Notes under the pieces: generated by a model
Database searches by the model: none
Seen by the model: only the letters and a program-made list of their open reading frames with translations
Told to the model about the DNA's origin: nothing
Assembly: GCA_027604505.1 (NCBI GenBank)
Contig: JADIIX010000021.1
Span: 62,001 to 126,000, forward strand
Source: Gonapodya sp. JEL0774
Lineage: Eukaryota; Monoblepharomycota; Monoblepharidomycetes; Monoblepharidales; Gonapodyaceae
Direction: 5' to 3'
Length of the DNA: 64,000 bases
Part shown: piece by piece, positions 20,830-33,042 of the stretch
Layout: each line of letters starts with the position of its first letter
Position numbering within the stretch: position 1 is the first letter of the stretch
Position numbers and translations under genes: made by a program

Positions 20830-21847
20830 GGTGCCGTTTTGATTCATCAGTGTGACGTCAAGGAGCTCATCGCACCCTGCCAGAGATAACATACGGTACT
20901 ACCTTTTACGAGCGATCCTGAGAGGTACGGACACACACCATGAATACCCATGTAATTAGCGACAAGTGCTCAATGAACTTCTTCTTTGTTTTAGTCTTCT
21001 TTTTGGAAGATCTTTTGTTGCGCTGCCTCTCGAGGTTGCACAGGAATTGAAGAGCTCCGTCGTTTACATACATAAACAGTGGCGTGAAATCTCGAAATCG
21101 CAGACAAAAACGATTGTTGGAAGGATCATAGCCAGAGATCGATTGAATGTGGAAGTGGGTGAACGTAATGTCAATAATGATACATTCACATGTGGATCGA
21201 GTTTTGATTTTGCACATATATGGACAAAAGACCCCACTGTGCTCTTCACAAGTCGTTGCCCCCAAACTGCACAAACAACAGTGGCATATTAAGAACATAA
21301 GTGCTTTGATGATGACAGGCGTTGATCGGTCTGCTCTGGTTCAGCAGTCACATCCCCAGCTCGAATTTCACCGTTTGAATACCCGCACATTTCATGCATA
21401 CATGCACAAAAAAGATATCTTGATAATATCAGGCTTTTGTAGTAAAAGGTGCCGAAGCGAACACGTTCCTGCCACATGTGGGGTTGGGCTGGATGTGGCT
21501 GTCCACAGAGGGGGCCCATACGAGCCGATCCAGCAACTTGTGAATCAGTGGATTCAAACGCGCTAGAGGTGTCTAAGAAGGACAAAGAAGAAAGTAAAAA
21601 CGGCTTGAAAGGGCAGGACGTGGTGGACGCTCCGGAGGAACTTTGATTGAGGTGAAGCGTGGATGGGAAGTGTTCTGCTTCGGTGCACTGGTGTTGACCT
21701 GTGATTAGTCCCTTTCAGATAAAGGCCGGCGTATACGAGCACATTTACTGTTCTGCTTTGAAACCGTGTCTGGACTGGTTTCGTCTCTGGCAAAGCGAGT
21801 GGAAGTCAGTGCGGCACCTGCTGCTGCCCGTTCGTCTTCCGTCCGAA
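20830..21847. other. Intergenic, no gene recognised
   Basis: Frames at 20966-21292 and 21147-21566 (plus) do not resemble known proteins and have no convincing splice structure. Confidence 0.5.
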
Positions 21848-23992
21848 ATGCCTCCTTCTCCCCCTACGCGCACGCCAGCCATGTCGCGAGCAGAATTGGT
21901 CGCCGCGTTTGATCCCCTCGCAGGCTCGTCCGAGTCTACCAGTCCTCCCCCAACATCTTTGCCAATACTCCCTCCTTTACCTCCTCCACCTAATGATGCG
22001 ATGCCTAGTCAACAGCCTTCGGTTCCTCCGCCCTTGTCGAGATCTAGGGTCTCATCTGTCCATCTTCCCTCCATCACCTCACCGCGCTCACCGTCGGGTC
22101 CCAGGTCGCCCAATTCCATCTCTTCGCGAACCAGCAATCCCCTCCGCCACTCACATCACCCCTCTGATCCTCCTCCGTCTCCTTCGATAGAATCATATTC
22201 AGCCTATGATCTCTTTCGCGCTCTTCCCCACTTTCTGTACGAACACCTGTGGAACTCCCCCCTGTTCTTTGTCTACGTCGCTACAGCTGTCTCGGCGGTT
22301 CTTGTGATTGTCGTTATCATTGAAAGGGATGTTGCTTTGCCCTACTTTATTCACGTGAGTATCATGGACAAGCGAAAATACTATTCGATGAGGAAAGGAC
22401 TTCGAACTCGCATCTTCGCATCCGGAACGGAACAACTGGATAACTGAAGCTCCAATGACCCTGTATACAATACTCGAATGTGACATTTGTGAGCTGTATA
22501 TGTGTGTGGAGTGGAACATCTCGTCTCGATGATATGGGCCAAAACGGGTACATTAAGTTGCGCCATCAGGAGACACCAAATAGAACGAGGGAGCTGAGAT
22601 GTGGACAAATATCTGAATCTCGACTTTCCGAATTGTGAAACAGTAAATGGACTTCCTGCTGTTGACTTCCTCTTCATTACGACGTTCTCTTGCCCACTTC
22701 CTCTCCTTTCCATTTTTATATCCGAAAAACAAACCACCTCAAGCTCGCGGATCGCATTCAGGAACTTGGCTGGCGGTGAGTATTTCCTCTCTCCTTAAAA
22801 GCTTACCAACTACCTCACCACCCACAAATCCCACCTTTCAAATCAAGTGGCCTCCTTATCCTCCTCGCCTCCATCGCCGCCGCATCTTTCCCTCCTTTAC
22901 CCGGCTACGGCACTCTCCTCACTCTCTGTGGCTTCATCTTTTCCTTTCCCCTCGGTTTCGTCCCAGCCTACTTTGGCGGTCTTTTGGGCGCCTCGGCGTG
23001 CTTTTTGGCGAGCAGGAGACTGTTCAAGGGGTATGGAGAGCGCATTGCGAAAAAATACCCGGGCTTGGGGAGTGTCCTAAGGGCGGTCGAGGGTGGTGGA
23101 TTGGGCTTCTTGATCGTTGTCAGGGTTGCGCCCTATCCGTTCAGTTTAATGGTGAGTTGGGCATCAAACTAACTACGTAGGGACTGTGGCAGGAGGGCAC
23201 ATCGGGATTGAGATGAGCCAGAAATTGACAACCGGCTTGGGGAAAGCCAGAAGTCCCCTGGGGCACCGGCAAGCGGTGTTGCTCCAACATCGATGTTACT
23301 GCATTCCAATCAAATTGCTTCCCCCCGCTATCCTCTGACCTTTTTTCCTCTAGAATGTCCTCCTCTCCACGACACGGATCAGTTTCCTGACCTTTTTCAT
23401 CGCCACCGCAATCTCGCTTCTTAAAATCGCCTTGCACGTCTACATTGGCTCAACCGTTCACGATCTTGCGGACTTGGAACGCACCGGTGGCCACCCTGCG
23501 AAAATTGCCGGGATGGTTGGGGGATTCATCGTGTCGGTGGCGGTGTTCATTTACCTCGCGATTGTGGTCAGGCGAAAAGTGGGCGAACGCACCGCCGAGC
23601 AGGACGAACCAGATGTAGAAGCTGACATTGAGGAGGATTCCGTGCGCTCATCTTCGCCGATGTCGTCGGTTTCGCCCTCTTCGTTCGCGCCGCGATCATC
23701 TTTACCCGCAGCAACACCGGGCCTATCTCGGAGCGGGGTGAGAGGGGTTTCCACAGATGGATGGTCGGTAGCATCGGAGGCGGATGGCGAAGATGAAATA
23801 GTAGAGCTGAGTGGAAATGGTGATGTTGGAGAAGCTCTGCTTGGAGGGCGCAGTGGGAGCGGCGCTGTCGGGGCGGGGAGGGCAGGAGGGTCCGGCGTGG
23901 TCGCTGGGCTTGTGGGTGCTGTGAAGTCTGCTATAAGCGGTGGAACTACGGGATATCGTAGGACGGACGGAGGCGGAGGTGACAAGTCATGA
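21848..23992 (+). CDS. TVP38/TMEM64 family (SNARE-associated Golgi) membrane protein
   Basis: Four exons: 21848-22354, 22744-22775 (32 bases), 22848-23151 and 23354-23992, giving 493 residues. The N-terminal ~150 residues are Pro/Ser-rich and disordered. A first membrane span (SPLFFVYVATAVSAVLVIVVII) is followed by IQELGWRG, then the core: FPPLPGYGTLLTLCGFIFSFPLGFVPAYFGGLLGA, an ASRRLF segment, LIVVRVAPYPFSLM, and NVLLSTTRISFLTFFIATAISL with YIGSTVHDL. This is the order of the VTT/DedA-related domain of yeast Tvp38, a Golgi multispanning protein; family members are linked to membrane traffic or phospholipid scrambling. The C-terminal ~180 residues are acidic then Ser/Gly-rich and cytoplasmic-looking. 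A 2.1 kb gene with long disordered ends is larger than yeast Tvp38 (about 340 residues). Confidence 0.85.
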
Positions 23993-24760
23993 TCAGACTT
24001 AGAGTAAAGAAATTCAGCAGAGAGCAAGCCAAAGCGTTGGGCTCTTCTCTGTACATAATTTTTCGATCATATGTAAATGCATATCATTGCCGGTTCTAAT
24101 CTCTAACAACTAACTGAGATGATGTTTCGGGATCTTTGAGAATGTACCTACTGATCTATTATCTAGTGCAGAAGGTGTGTCGTCCGACCATGACTTCTGC
24201 AAGGCGGCCGAGCACACGATCGCGAGCCCATAATGATAGGACGAAAATCAAAATCAAGAGCCACTTGGACGCAAGCGGCGGACGGGAGTCATTTACCTTT
24301 TCTCGAAAATTTTCCTCCGCATTTGGGCCAAATCACAGTTTTATCCGGCGTTTTCTCAGCTTCCATTCAAGCGCTGGTGTCCAGAATCGGAATGCACCAG
24401 TGTATAGAGGAGCAAAGCGCGACAACAAAGGAACTTCGTTCAGATCTTCGATCGACTATCTTCTGCTACACAACGAAAAATGGACAAATTTTGGTTGTTG
24501 GTGAAGGGCTCCGCGTAATGAAAGCCCAGGAGGTCCCACGCACACACAGACATGGAGTCAGCAATGCAATGTTTAATCAATATACAGACCCCTTAATGTT
24601 TCCCAACTCCACAGAAATTTTACTGTATCGGTTCGCGTTATGCAATTTGGCAAATTTACAGGGATTCAACTGTGCTTGTACGGTACTATGTACGTAGGGT
24701 CTCCAGTACGTGTAAGTTTAGTGTCTCTCCAGGTACCCCGCTACAACAGACATTGATTTT
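23993..24760. other. Intergenic between convergent genes
   Basis: An open frame at 24233-24697 (plus) reads as a possible globular protein but has no recognised motif and no good start context. Nothing else seen. Confidence 0.4.
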
Positions 24761-26617
24761 CTACCCGTACCATATTCTTCCGATTGTACCAACAGTTCCG
24801 AAAATCGCGAGTGTGGTGCCAATCAGCATCACCGCCCATGCCGCGCCAATTTCCCACCCGCTCGCGAGAATGAAGTCCACATCTCCCAGCGCCATTCCCG
24901 ATCGCTTTGGGGCGTGCGTTCTTGCCAACGCCAAGAAGCACCCAGCTGGTACAATCACAGCAGTAACCGCGGTAACGAGCGCCCCGAGTAAAGCAACCAA
25001 ATTGATGAAGGAGGGGAGACAGGCGGACGTTGCAACCGCGAGGGCGGCAAGAAGCGCTCGCAGCAGGGAGCGTACGAGGAGGCGGAACGGGGTTGGAGTT
25101 GTTAGGGTTTCGGGAGCGGCAAGACCAGGGTCGGACGATGCGGGTTCGCGAGATATCCCGTCGCTCAACAGACCCGCCGCTGGAACCATGTACGGAAACC
25201 GAAACTCATTGTCATCTATGAGGAGCGGTGTGGCTTCGTTGAGATGGGCGGAAGTCTGATGTTTCCGGACCCCGTCGCGTCTGGAACTGTGTCGCGTCAA
25301 CGGAACGAGACTGACCAAGGCTGCTTCGGCATCAGCAGCAAGAGGCTCGAGATAGAGGGGGAACGTGGTGATGGGTATGATAGTGACGAAGATAGTGCTA
25401 GAAGGAAGACGACCAAGGTTACGGCAAGCGAAAATCGAAAACAACGCGCGCGTGGAGTTCTGCTGATGGAATGCGGCAGAAGCTTACATTATTGCGTTCA
25501 AAATCTGGGTAAGTGAAAAGAAGGGTGAATCAATTGCGTGAAGATGGTGGGATTCAAATCAACAAGTAAACAGGCATGCGACTGAGCAAAAACGTACCCG
25601 GTTCTCTTTCATAGCAAACAAGTTCTCTGTGATTTGCTCTGCAGTAGCGTCTCCAAACATAAGATACCCGGTAGTACCGCACACGCACAGCACTGCAACA
25701 GCCGTTCCAAAACTCAGCGTCAACCACGTCCTATAATTTGTACGCCGGTTTTGGAGCAGCATGTATTGTACAGGGAGACCTGAGTGGCCCGAGGTTGTCG
25801 TGACCGCGACTCCGACGGCGATGGCCAGAGAGCCGAGAGGGCCACCCCAACCAACAGTCGAAGGCCATAATCGCACCTCGGCGGGTTCGTGGAGAGATCC
25901 TGGGTGCGTGGGATTGGAAACTCCGTCAAAAAATAAAACGGCAACGATCCCGATTGCACAGAAGGTGCCGAAGAAGGAGGTGATGGAAAGTTGGCGGAAC
26001 GGGAGAGACGAGATGAATATGAGGAAAGGAAGGAGAAGAAATTTCAGGGTAGGGAGAGTAAGCCAAGGTAAGGATGGCAATAAGAGGTAGAGATGTGTGG
26101 CCAGGACCGTGACAGACATAACCTGCAAGAACATGAGAAATTGGAGTTGAAGAGCTTGCTCCCTCGCCAAAGCGTCATTGAATACTTCAACGCACTAATG
26201 TACCATACAGGTCCAAAAAGAACGCACAAGCCACAATACCCTCCAAAAGACCCCTCCCTGCGATCACCTCCACGAGTTCCCGAATACCGGAAACTGGGAA
26301 CCTTCCCGAAGATTTTCCTGCGCTCTCGACACAACGACAGAGCCAAGAGGCCGTAGTTGTCATCAACACAAGGTAAAGAAGATAGAGGCCAAGTGCTGGA
26401 ATAAAACCGGCTTGCTGAAACTGAATCGTGTGAAACAGTTGGAGTCAGTGCGCGAGTTCGATGGGCAGCAGTTGCTCGAGCGAGGTCCCACCAAAAACGG
26501 TGCTCCAATAACGATTAGAGAAAGAATATAGTTGGCGAGATTAAAGGTGGCTCGGGAGAGGGTCAAGAGGCCAGGTGAAGACTGCAAAGTCTCCGGATCC
26601 CTCATATCTGATGCCAT
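24761..26617 (-). CDS. Amino-acid/auxin permease (AAAP) family transporter
   Basis: Exons 26492-26617, 26204-26414, 25598-26154, 25488-25504 (17-base micro-exon) and 24761-25397, all in phase, giving 515 residues. It begins with ATFNLANYILSLIVIGAPFL, where AAAP proteins carry their first span. Further marks are GHSGLPVQYMLLQNR and CGTTGYLMFGDATAEQITENL, very typical of this family, then ILNAIITIFVTIIPITTFPLYLEPL, reached only if the micro-exon is used. About 11 spans are expected. Relatives such as yeast Avt proteins exchange amino acids for protons at the vacuole or plasma membrane; the substrate is not readable. A short loop rich in charged residues precedes the last two spans (25100-25330). 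The donor at 26491 (GTGGGA) is weak. Confidence 0.75.
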
Positions 26618-27118
26618 CGACGTTCGCGAAGTGCCAGGAACACCAAATACGAGTTTCCGACAAAAAGGAAATCTACGTTTCAGACGATTTCGACGGCAGC
26701 TGTGAACAAGTTTCGTGTTGGTGGGTTTTCATACAGTTCAAACACGGCCCCACCGGTTCCCAAGGGGCAGAGGAGCACAGAAATATGGTTGCAAGCGAGC
26801 ACTATAACAAGTCAAAGGTTATGATTGATATTAGACAAACACAGCTTACATGTTGTAATTCACAGTTTTACAAATCTGGTAGTATCGTTGGGATGTGGCT
26901 ATTACTTTTGAAATGTCTGTACGCGAGGGCAAAAGTCGAAAGTACCGGCGATCATGGTTCCGAAAGCAAAAAGTAGGTGTCCAGGGTAGTCTCGTGAGGA
27001 GTATCACCCGAAGTTCTCTGGCGAAAAGGGTCATTAAGGTCACATGTCCTGCAAACCCCCGCAACAACATCCTCCCCATATTTCAATGATGAGACGGGTA
27101 CGTCAATAAATCATCTGG
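26618..27118. other. Short intergenic stretch
   Basis: This lies between the start of the transporter and the stop of the membrane-mucin gene, both on the minus strand. No gene recognised; the upstream promoter of the transporter should be here. Confidence 0.45.
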
Positions 27119-30100
27119 TCATTCAAGTCCTGGTACCTCTGGTTCTTCGAGTGGTATCACTTCAGTAGTCTGGCTCGTACAGGAGTCACAACTCGTCCAG
27201 GTGAAGTTGCGGCTGACGGCTCCGATCCAACACTAGCCCAAGAGAGAGGACGTAGGAAGTTTGAGGTGCTGGACTGTGAATGACAATCAAAGTGGGATCA
27301 TGAGCCAAGGGGTTGGTGGATCATCGCTGAGCACAGAGACAAACTTACCGCCCGCATCCACTCTACCGGCTGTGTAGCATAGCTGGCAATGATTTCAGAT
27401 CTGTATCCATGCTGTGAGACCACCTCCGTGGGTGGCCTCGCAACACTGGTAGGCGGAGACGGGGTGGTGGTGCCAATCACTCCTTCCCGGGACAGTCGGC
27501 TGAACTCGCTCTTATCCGTTTCGTCTGAGGAACTGGAGCGATTCACGGGATCCGTCACATCGAATAAACGATCGCCAACAATGGAGTGCTGAGAGGGGTG
27601 GGGAGCAGTGTTTGCGAGAGGTGGTCGTTTTGAAGAGTCGAACTCAGCGTTCGTATCCGAGAAAGGATTCAAGAGGTTAGGGGGTGGAGACAATGGAGTG
27701 AGTGGATTCGAAAAGATGTTTTGTCGCGGAGAGATTGGTATTCTGAGGGGCATCTGTCCTGAGCTCGTGCGCAGAGACGGGAGTGGAGGGCCGTAACCCT
27801 TGAATCCAGCTGTCGTGGGTGAGCACATGATCAAAAACCTGTCAGAAAGAACTCTGCTCGCCGTAGAGGTGGACCGTGAATGGGATCCGGCCAGAGATTC
27901 GCCTTCGGGGATCAGTTTCGTGATGTTGAGATTATCCCTGGGGGAGAATGTTGTAATGGAAGCTATCGCAACACATCAACTTATGAGCACCCACAGAGGA
28001 GCAATTCCCGACTTGCGTGATTCCTTGTTAAAAGCAGAACACCAGCCTAGTGAACGAATAATTGTAGTAAAGAAGAAAAAAAGAGGTCATTATCCAAGCC
28101 TGCATACCGTCTGGAAACACCGTTCTGATCTCTACTTGATCACCCGGACTAAGACGAATCTCATCCTCTGAGACGGGGACATACTTTGCAAGTGTGGTTT
28201 GCATGCCCCAGTGATGCCAGGCGAACGAAGGACGATACTTCATCAGAAACAATGGCACCTTGGGATAACTTATCGACTTACCGATCTCTCTACAGTCACT
28301 GTGGAATGCTCAAAAGGAAACGAAACAGCGCTGTGCTTGTCTACGTCCGGGCCAGCGAGAAACTGGAAGAGCCTATCAATCATGCCATGAACGAGTCCGT
28401 GTTTTGATTGGATATTTGCTTTCCTGAAATCACAACCGCTGATCAGAATGAAACCTACCAATGTGGCTAAACGTGCAAAGACCAAAATTACGCGTTTAAC
28501 ATCACTCATTACTACCATATAGCTTGCAGATGCATATCTCACTAACCTCACTTAAAGACTTTGATCCCACACTTGGCGATAGGGGACTTGGTGGTTTTCC
28601 CCGTTGGAACAAGGTGGTCGGCGAAACATTGACTTGCAACATGCTAGGGCTACCCCCCGTGACTGTCGGAGGGTCGTCATCTGGCGGTGTGGGGGTCGGA
28701 AGCAGTAAGCCTCGACTTGCGATCGAATGCCCTTCCACCGAAGTCCGCCCTTGCGCATCAACGGGTTGGATGGGAGTAGGTGTTAGGAGTCCTGATGACG
28801 ATGTCGAGCTTGTTGGTGAAATAGACCACGTCGTACTAAATGTCATTTCTCTTTTGAGTGCACCCTTGTCGCCTTTTTGGAGATTTCGCCATCCCCTCAT
28901 GCGCAAGTTGAACCGTCGCTTTTGCAACGAGTCCCCAGCTCCTGGTCCAGATCCTCTTCCTTTGCTGCCGCTGAGGAATCCCTCCTCCCCGCGTAGAAGG
29001 ATGCGTCCAGCGTGCTGAAAACGGTGCCGCCGCACAAGCACTGTGACAACGGTAATAATTGCCACGAGACCCATGATGGCGCCAACAACTGCTCCAATGA
29101 TGGTCATATGCTGGTCAGCTACAGGTGCATTGAAAGGAGTTCCTGGAGGAGTAGAGGTTCCGAAAGGCACACAACAAAGAAAATTATTGCAAAAAGAAAG
29201 TTGTCTCTTGACGAGAACAAACACTTACTGTCACCGGGCATGAATCCCCCTCCAGATATTATAGTTGAGCTGGATGTAATCCGTGAGGTTGAGGTTGTCT
29301 GCGCTCGAGCGGTGCCGGCCAAACCCTCACTACTCTGTGGAGTCGGCACTGTGGAAGAACCGACAAATCAGCTCAAAAACATCTGTGAATGCAATACAGC
29401 ACTCTTGTGTAATTGCTCACTCGCAAAAGTAACGTCCGTTGGCAAAGTCAAGGCGGGGAATGTCATGGTCGTAGCGGGAACCACTAGCAGCACGGGGGTG
29501 CCAGAAACCTGAGTGAGAGTTGTCACGACTCCAACCGGTAAATAAATAGTGGTACCGCGGAATGCCACAGAAAATGAAGCAGGCGGAAGAGGAACTGACG
29601 AGGCGGATGGGACCTCTGGTGCACGAAATTGCTTGTAGTATAAGATTTTGATTCATCATCTCGGTTACTAGCATGCATAGCTTACCACTCATTACTTCAG
29701 TGGCCGTGAGCAAGAGGGTCCGACCAGAGGCAGTTGCTCCTCCAGCTGTTGTAGGAGTAAATGTTCCTATGGTGGGTGTGCTGAGCACTGATCCAGATCC
29801 GACCACGCTTGTTGATAACGCCGTCACAGTGAGAACGCGAGACGTCTGGGATGTAGCCATGCCAGTAGCGACGACATTGTCAGTTTTCCCTTGGGCAAGG
29901 CTCGCGGAAAGGGAGACCAGAACAGGAGGGCGGGACGTCGCCGATGAAGATGCCGTCGGACGGGATGACGTCGAAGACTGACTGCGCGAAGATGAAGATG
30001 TCGCGGCCGCAGCAGCGGAAGTGGCAGAGGCGGCTGTTGCGACGACTCCCACAAATGCAGAAGTCGAGGGGAGGGACAGTCCACTCCCACCTCCAACCAA

Positions 30101-30599
30101 AATAACGCCCCTAGTAGTGGTAGCTTGGGACCTTGTACTACTTGTGGACACGCAGATGCCTGAATCAAAAAAAAAAAAAACGTATGAGGGAAAGGCGGTC
30201 AAAAATCAGCCAGGCGAGTTGGTGGGCATTCCGGCGCCCACCTCCATTGCATCCAGCGGATGTCGCCACCCGGCTCGTAGGCGCCAAAGACGAGCGAAGA
30301 CTTGATGCAGTGGTTAGCGCCTGCGAGGTCGAGAACTGTCCTCCTATGCAGGCAGTCGAGTTCTCCGAACAGGCACAATATCCTGCGTCCACCGAAAAAA
30401 CATCCGCACCCAAGGGGGAAATAAGTCCAGTCCACTTCCAACTCGCATCTTAGCTCCGAATCATTCTAAAAGTCCAGGAAAAAAGCTCACCGGCGATGCA
30501 TTGGAGGTTGGAAGCGCACGGCGCTGTAGATGAGCACCGTGCTTGCCTGCGCTCCAACACCGACGCTCCACGAAAATGACCGACGAGCGCCTGGAGCAT
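27119..30599 (-). CDS. Mucin-like single-pass membrane protein with cytoplasmic SH3 domain
   Basis: Ten exons: 30491-30599, 30242-30382, 29686-30159, 29421-29615, ~29229-29348, 28547-29142, 28108-28258, 27995-28046, 27349-27937 and 27119-27232. Phases agree throughout, giving about 846 residues. The ectodomain has a small Cys-rich part (CSSTAPC, GYCACSENSTACIGG), then a long Ser/Thr/Ala-rich mucin-like stretch. One span follows (TIIGAVVGAIMGLVAIITVVTVLV, then RRHRF), and a Ser/Pro-rich tail. Exons 7-9 build an SH3 domain: AKYVPVSEDEIRLSPGDQV, FPDGW, and SGIAPL with the final strand. A heavily O-glycosylated ectodomain plus an internal SH3 domain resembles fungal surface sensors that recruit proline-rich signalling partners; that function is inference. 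The N-terminus is the weak point, since no clear signal peptide is visible, and a missing 5' exon is likely. Confidence 0.7.
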
Positions 30600-31373
30600 C
30601 GCGCCGCGGATTCGCGCTGTGGTTTGGCGCAAGTAATCAGAGTATAAATTTGATCGAATCAGGGTTGGAAAGACTTGGCCTATCGATTCAGGGGATACCG
30701 CCGAAACCACCGAAGCGCCCAGCGGAGGACTCTGAACACAGCACTTCCAAATATGTGCAGAAATAGACACTCGATTTAAAAAGGCGAGTTAATGTAATGA
30801 TTCTGTTCTGATTGGAAATGGAAGTCCAGGTTGCGTTTGGAATGAAGAATGAAAACCGATCCCGTTTTGGTCATATAAAGGGGGAATTCCCCGACCATGA
30901 GGGGTAGTTTATTTGACAGCTCCTCGTTTGGATTACGCATTCTGGATCCAAAAGCGACAAAAATAATTTTGCTTGCTAACTATAAATCCATGACTGTATG
31001 AAATGTCGTCGGCGTGCCCAGTCGGAGCGCTCGCTTGAAACAATTTCACGTGCTCGCTCCTCAAACCAACCCACCAATTCCAGCACCATTCCAGGGACAC
31101 CTACCAATTAGTCACTTCTCGTCCGTTCCTGAAACACCAAAATAGGAATTCAGCAGACGTGATCTGACCGAAATTGAGAAACTATAACGAAGTGCATCTC
31201 CGGAAGAGAACCGAATCAAATTTGGAAGAATGATTCATAAGCATTATGTAATACAACTTCTAAAATGGTTTCGGTTTGAATGTGTATGAATACAATGCGC
31301 AGGACATGTCAGCATCATGGTGGCAATTTTCGACACCGACTTCACCCCCAGAGTTTCCCACGACGCCGCTACA
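30600..31373. other. Intergenic, no gene recognised
   Basis: Likely promoter and missing 5' exon region of the membrane-mucin gene (-), and 3' flank of the dioxygenase gene. No other coding feature seen. Confidence 0.4.
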
Positions 31374-33042
31374 TCAGAGCTCATCTCGTACATCCTGTAC
31401 CTCCTCCACTTGCATCTCAACTCCATCTCCCACGCCACCGAACGCGAATGCACTCACGCTAAATCCCATTATACTGTCGGCGAATACACGCACGCCTTCG
31501 TCGGTTCCGGCCTGAGATGATAAGAGATGTGAGTAGTTTTAAGTGAGTCCAGAGATGAAAGCCGAAAATATTGAAGGGCAAAGCCCGTGGAATCGTTTCA
31601 TGGGTGATGGGAAATGCACTGTCAAATCACAAAACACACTCCCGCGGAAGAGAAAAGGACAACAGCAGTGATGCTCACCGCACCAGCGACGACCATGAGA
31701 GGTATTACTGGCATTGCGTTGAAGGGAAACAAGCAAAACAAAATAGGGTAAGAGGAAACAACAAGGCGACAAAGGTAGGGCTCCGGAGTTGCCCGCGTCC
31801 GTCACCACGTGTCCATGTATCGGGTGCCATCGTCACAAACAACACATCCCTTCGACCACCAGGAACACCAGATAGATAAACTTACAGTGCTCCTCTCTTG
31901 GATGACTCTCCCTGGCTCCATCCCATGTACTCCACCCCTCCAACATCTTCTCCCGTTCGTGTCCCACCAAGCCCGTACATGCCTTGCTCAATGTCTCATC
32001 AAAGCTCGCCGCTTTTCGTTCCGTTCCTTGCTTGGATTGTCCGAAAAACGCCCTCATGTTGTGGAAACTGAGTCCGGATCCTACGATGGCGACGCCTTGG
32101 TCGCGCAAGGGGGCGAGAGCGCGACCAAGGGCAAGGTGGGAGGCCGCGCTTAGCGAAGAAAGAATAGACATTTGGATGATGGGTATATGCGCGGAGGGGT
32201 TGATGAGCAGCATGGGCACAAACACTGGTGGGGTTGGGACGGGAGATGAGTCAGGCGAGGAAAATCCTCTGATTGCGTCCGTGAGCAGGAGAGAGGACCT
32301 GTTTCCATTCTATTCCACTTTAGAGGGTCCCTGCACCCCAACCTGGTCGAGGAGGGACTTGCATGCCGGACCTGAGGCTTGTTCGGATTGTGAGGAGCCT
32401 AAAACTCCCATACACTCACCTCCATGATCCCACCCTCTCTTATCGTCCAACCTGGCTAAAAAGCCACCGGAACTTGCCAATTGAGCCGCCTTTTGCGCGA
32501 TAGACGGGCTTCCAGGGGCAGGGTAGGTATAATTGTAAGTTTCAGCTGTTTGTTTCATTGTGGGAATGGAAATGGGTGTGACGGAATGGGTGCTGGCTCG
32601 CAGGAGTTCGCTGTCAGGTACTCACGCGGGAACCCGTAGTAGTCGAAGTAGAGGTCATGTCGGTCACCCGACGAGAATGTCGGCACTGGAGTTTCCCACT
32701 GTATTGTTAACGTACGTATTCCGCGGTCGACCAGGATCAATTTAAATGAGTGTGTACATGGAATTCCAGAACCGAGTCAAACAGATCCTCTCCAACTCAC
32801 ATGTGCCGTCACCAGCAAAATCGCCGAGATCGCCGTTGCCGCCGCCGTAGCTCCACGATCGATTCCCAGGACTTTCGGAGCGCCATCGCGAAGCCATTGA
32901 GAGAGACCAGGAGGATCCCCCATGAGAGGCATTGGGCCACCGCCTTTCGAGAGATTTTAAGATCGAGTCCAGAGATGATTTGAAAGGAAAATGGAAGTGG
33001 CATGTAGTCACCGTGAGGTAGATACAGGCAAGGCGCGCGCAT
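31374..33042 (-). CDS. LigB/DODA-type extradiol ring-cleavage dioxygenase
   Basis: Seven short exons: 33012-33042, 32801-32943, 32626-32698, 32420-32545, 31886-32224, 31679-31707 (29 bases) and 31374-31511, all in phase, giving 292 residues, the normal size. Motifs in order: LPHGGGP near the start, ILLVTAHWE, YYGFPPETYNYTYPAPGSP, RGWDHGVFVP, IPIIQMS, IVGSGLSFHN, SHPREEHLIPLMVVAGA and DSIMGFSVSAFAFG. The conserved His residues (PHG, TAHW, DHG, and REEH near the C-terminus) are the expected metal-site candidates. Family members open catecholic rings with O2 using non-haem iron or zinc; plant and fungal DODA makes betalamic acid from L-DOPA, and fungal homologues also act on other catechols. The exact substrate is not readable. 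It diverges from the dynein gene across about 1.4 kb. Confidence 0.88.

Noticed and set aside
24233-24697. 154-codon plus-strand frame
   Set aside because: No recognisable domain, poor start context and no supporting splice signals; noted only as part of the intergenic stretch.
25445-25487. Extending the transporter's last exon upstream to 25459 instead of using the 17-base exon
   Set aside because: It is in phase but inserts a stretch (NSTRALF...) that breaks the membrane span; the micro-exon gives a normal AAAP sequence.
30170-30182. Run of 13 A as a poly-A signal or retrocopy scar
   Set aside because: On the minus strand it is the pyrimidine tract before a good acceptor of the membrane-mucin gene.
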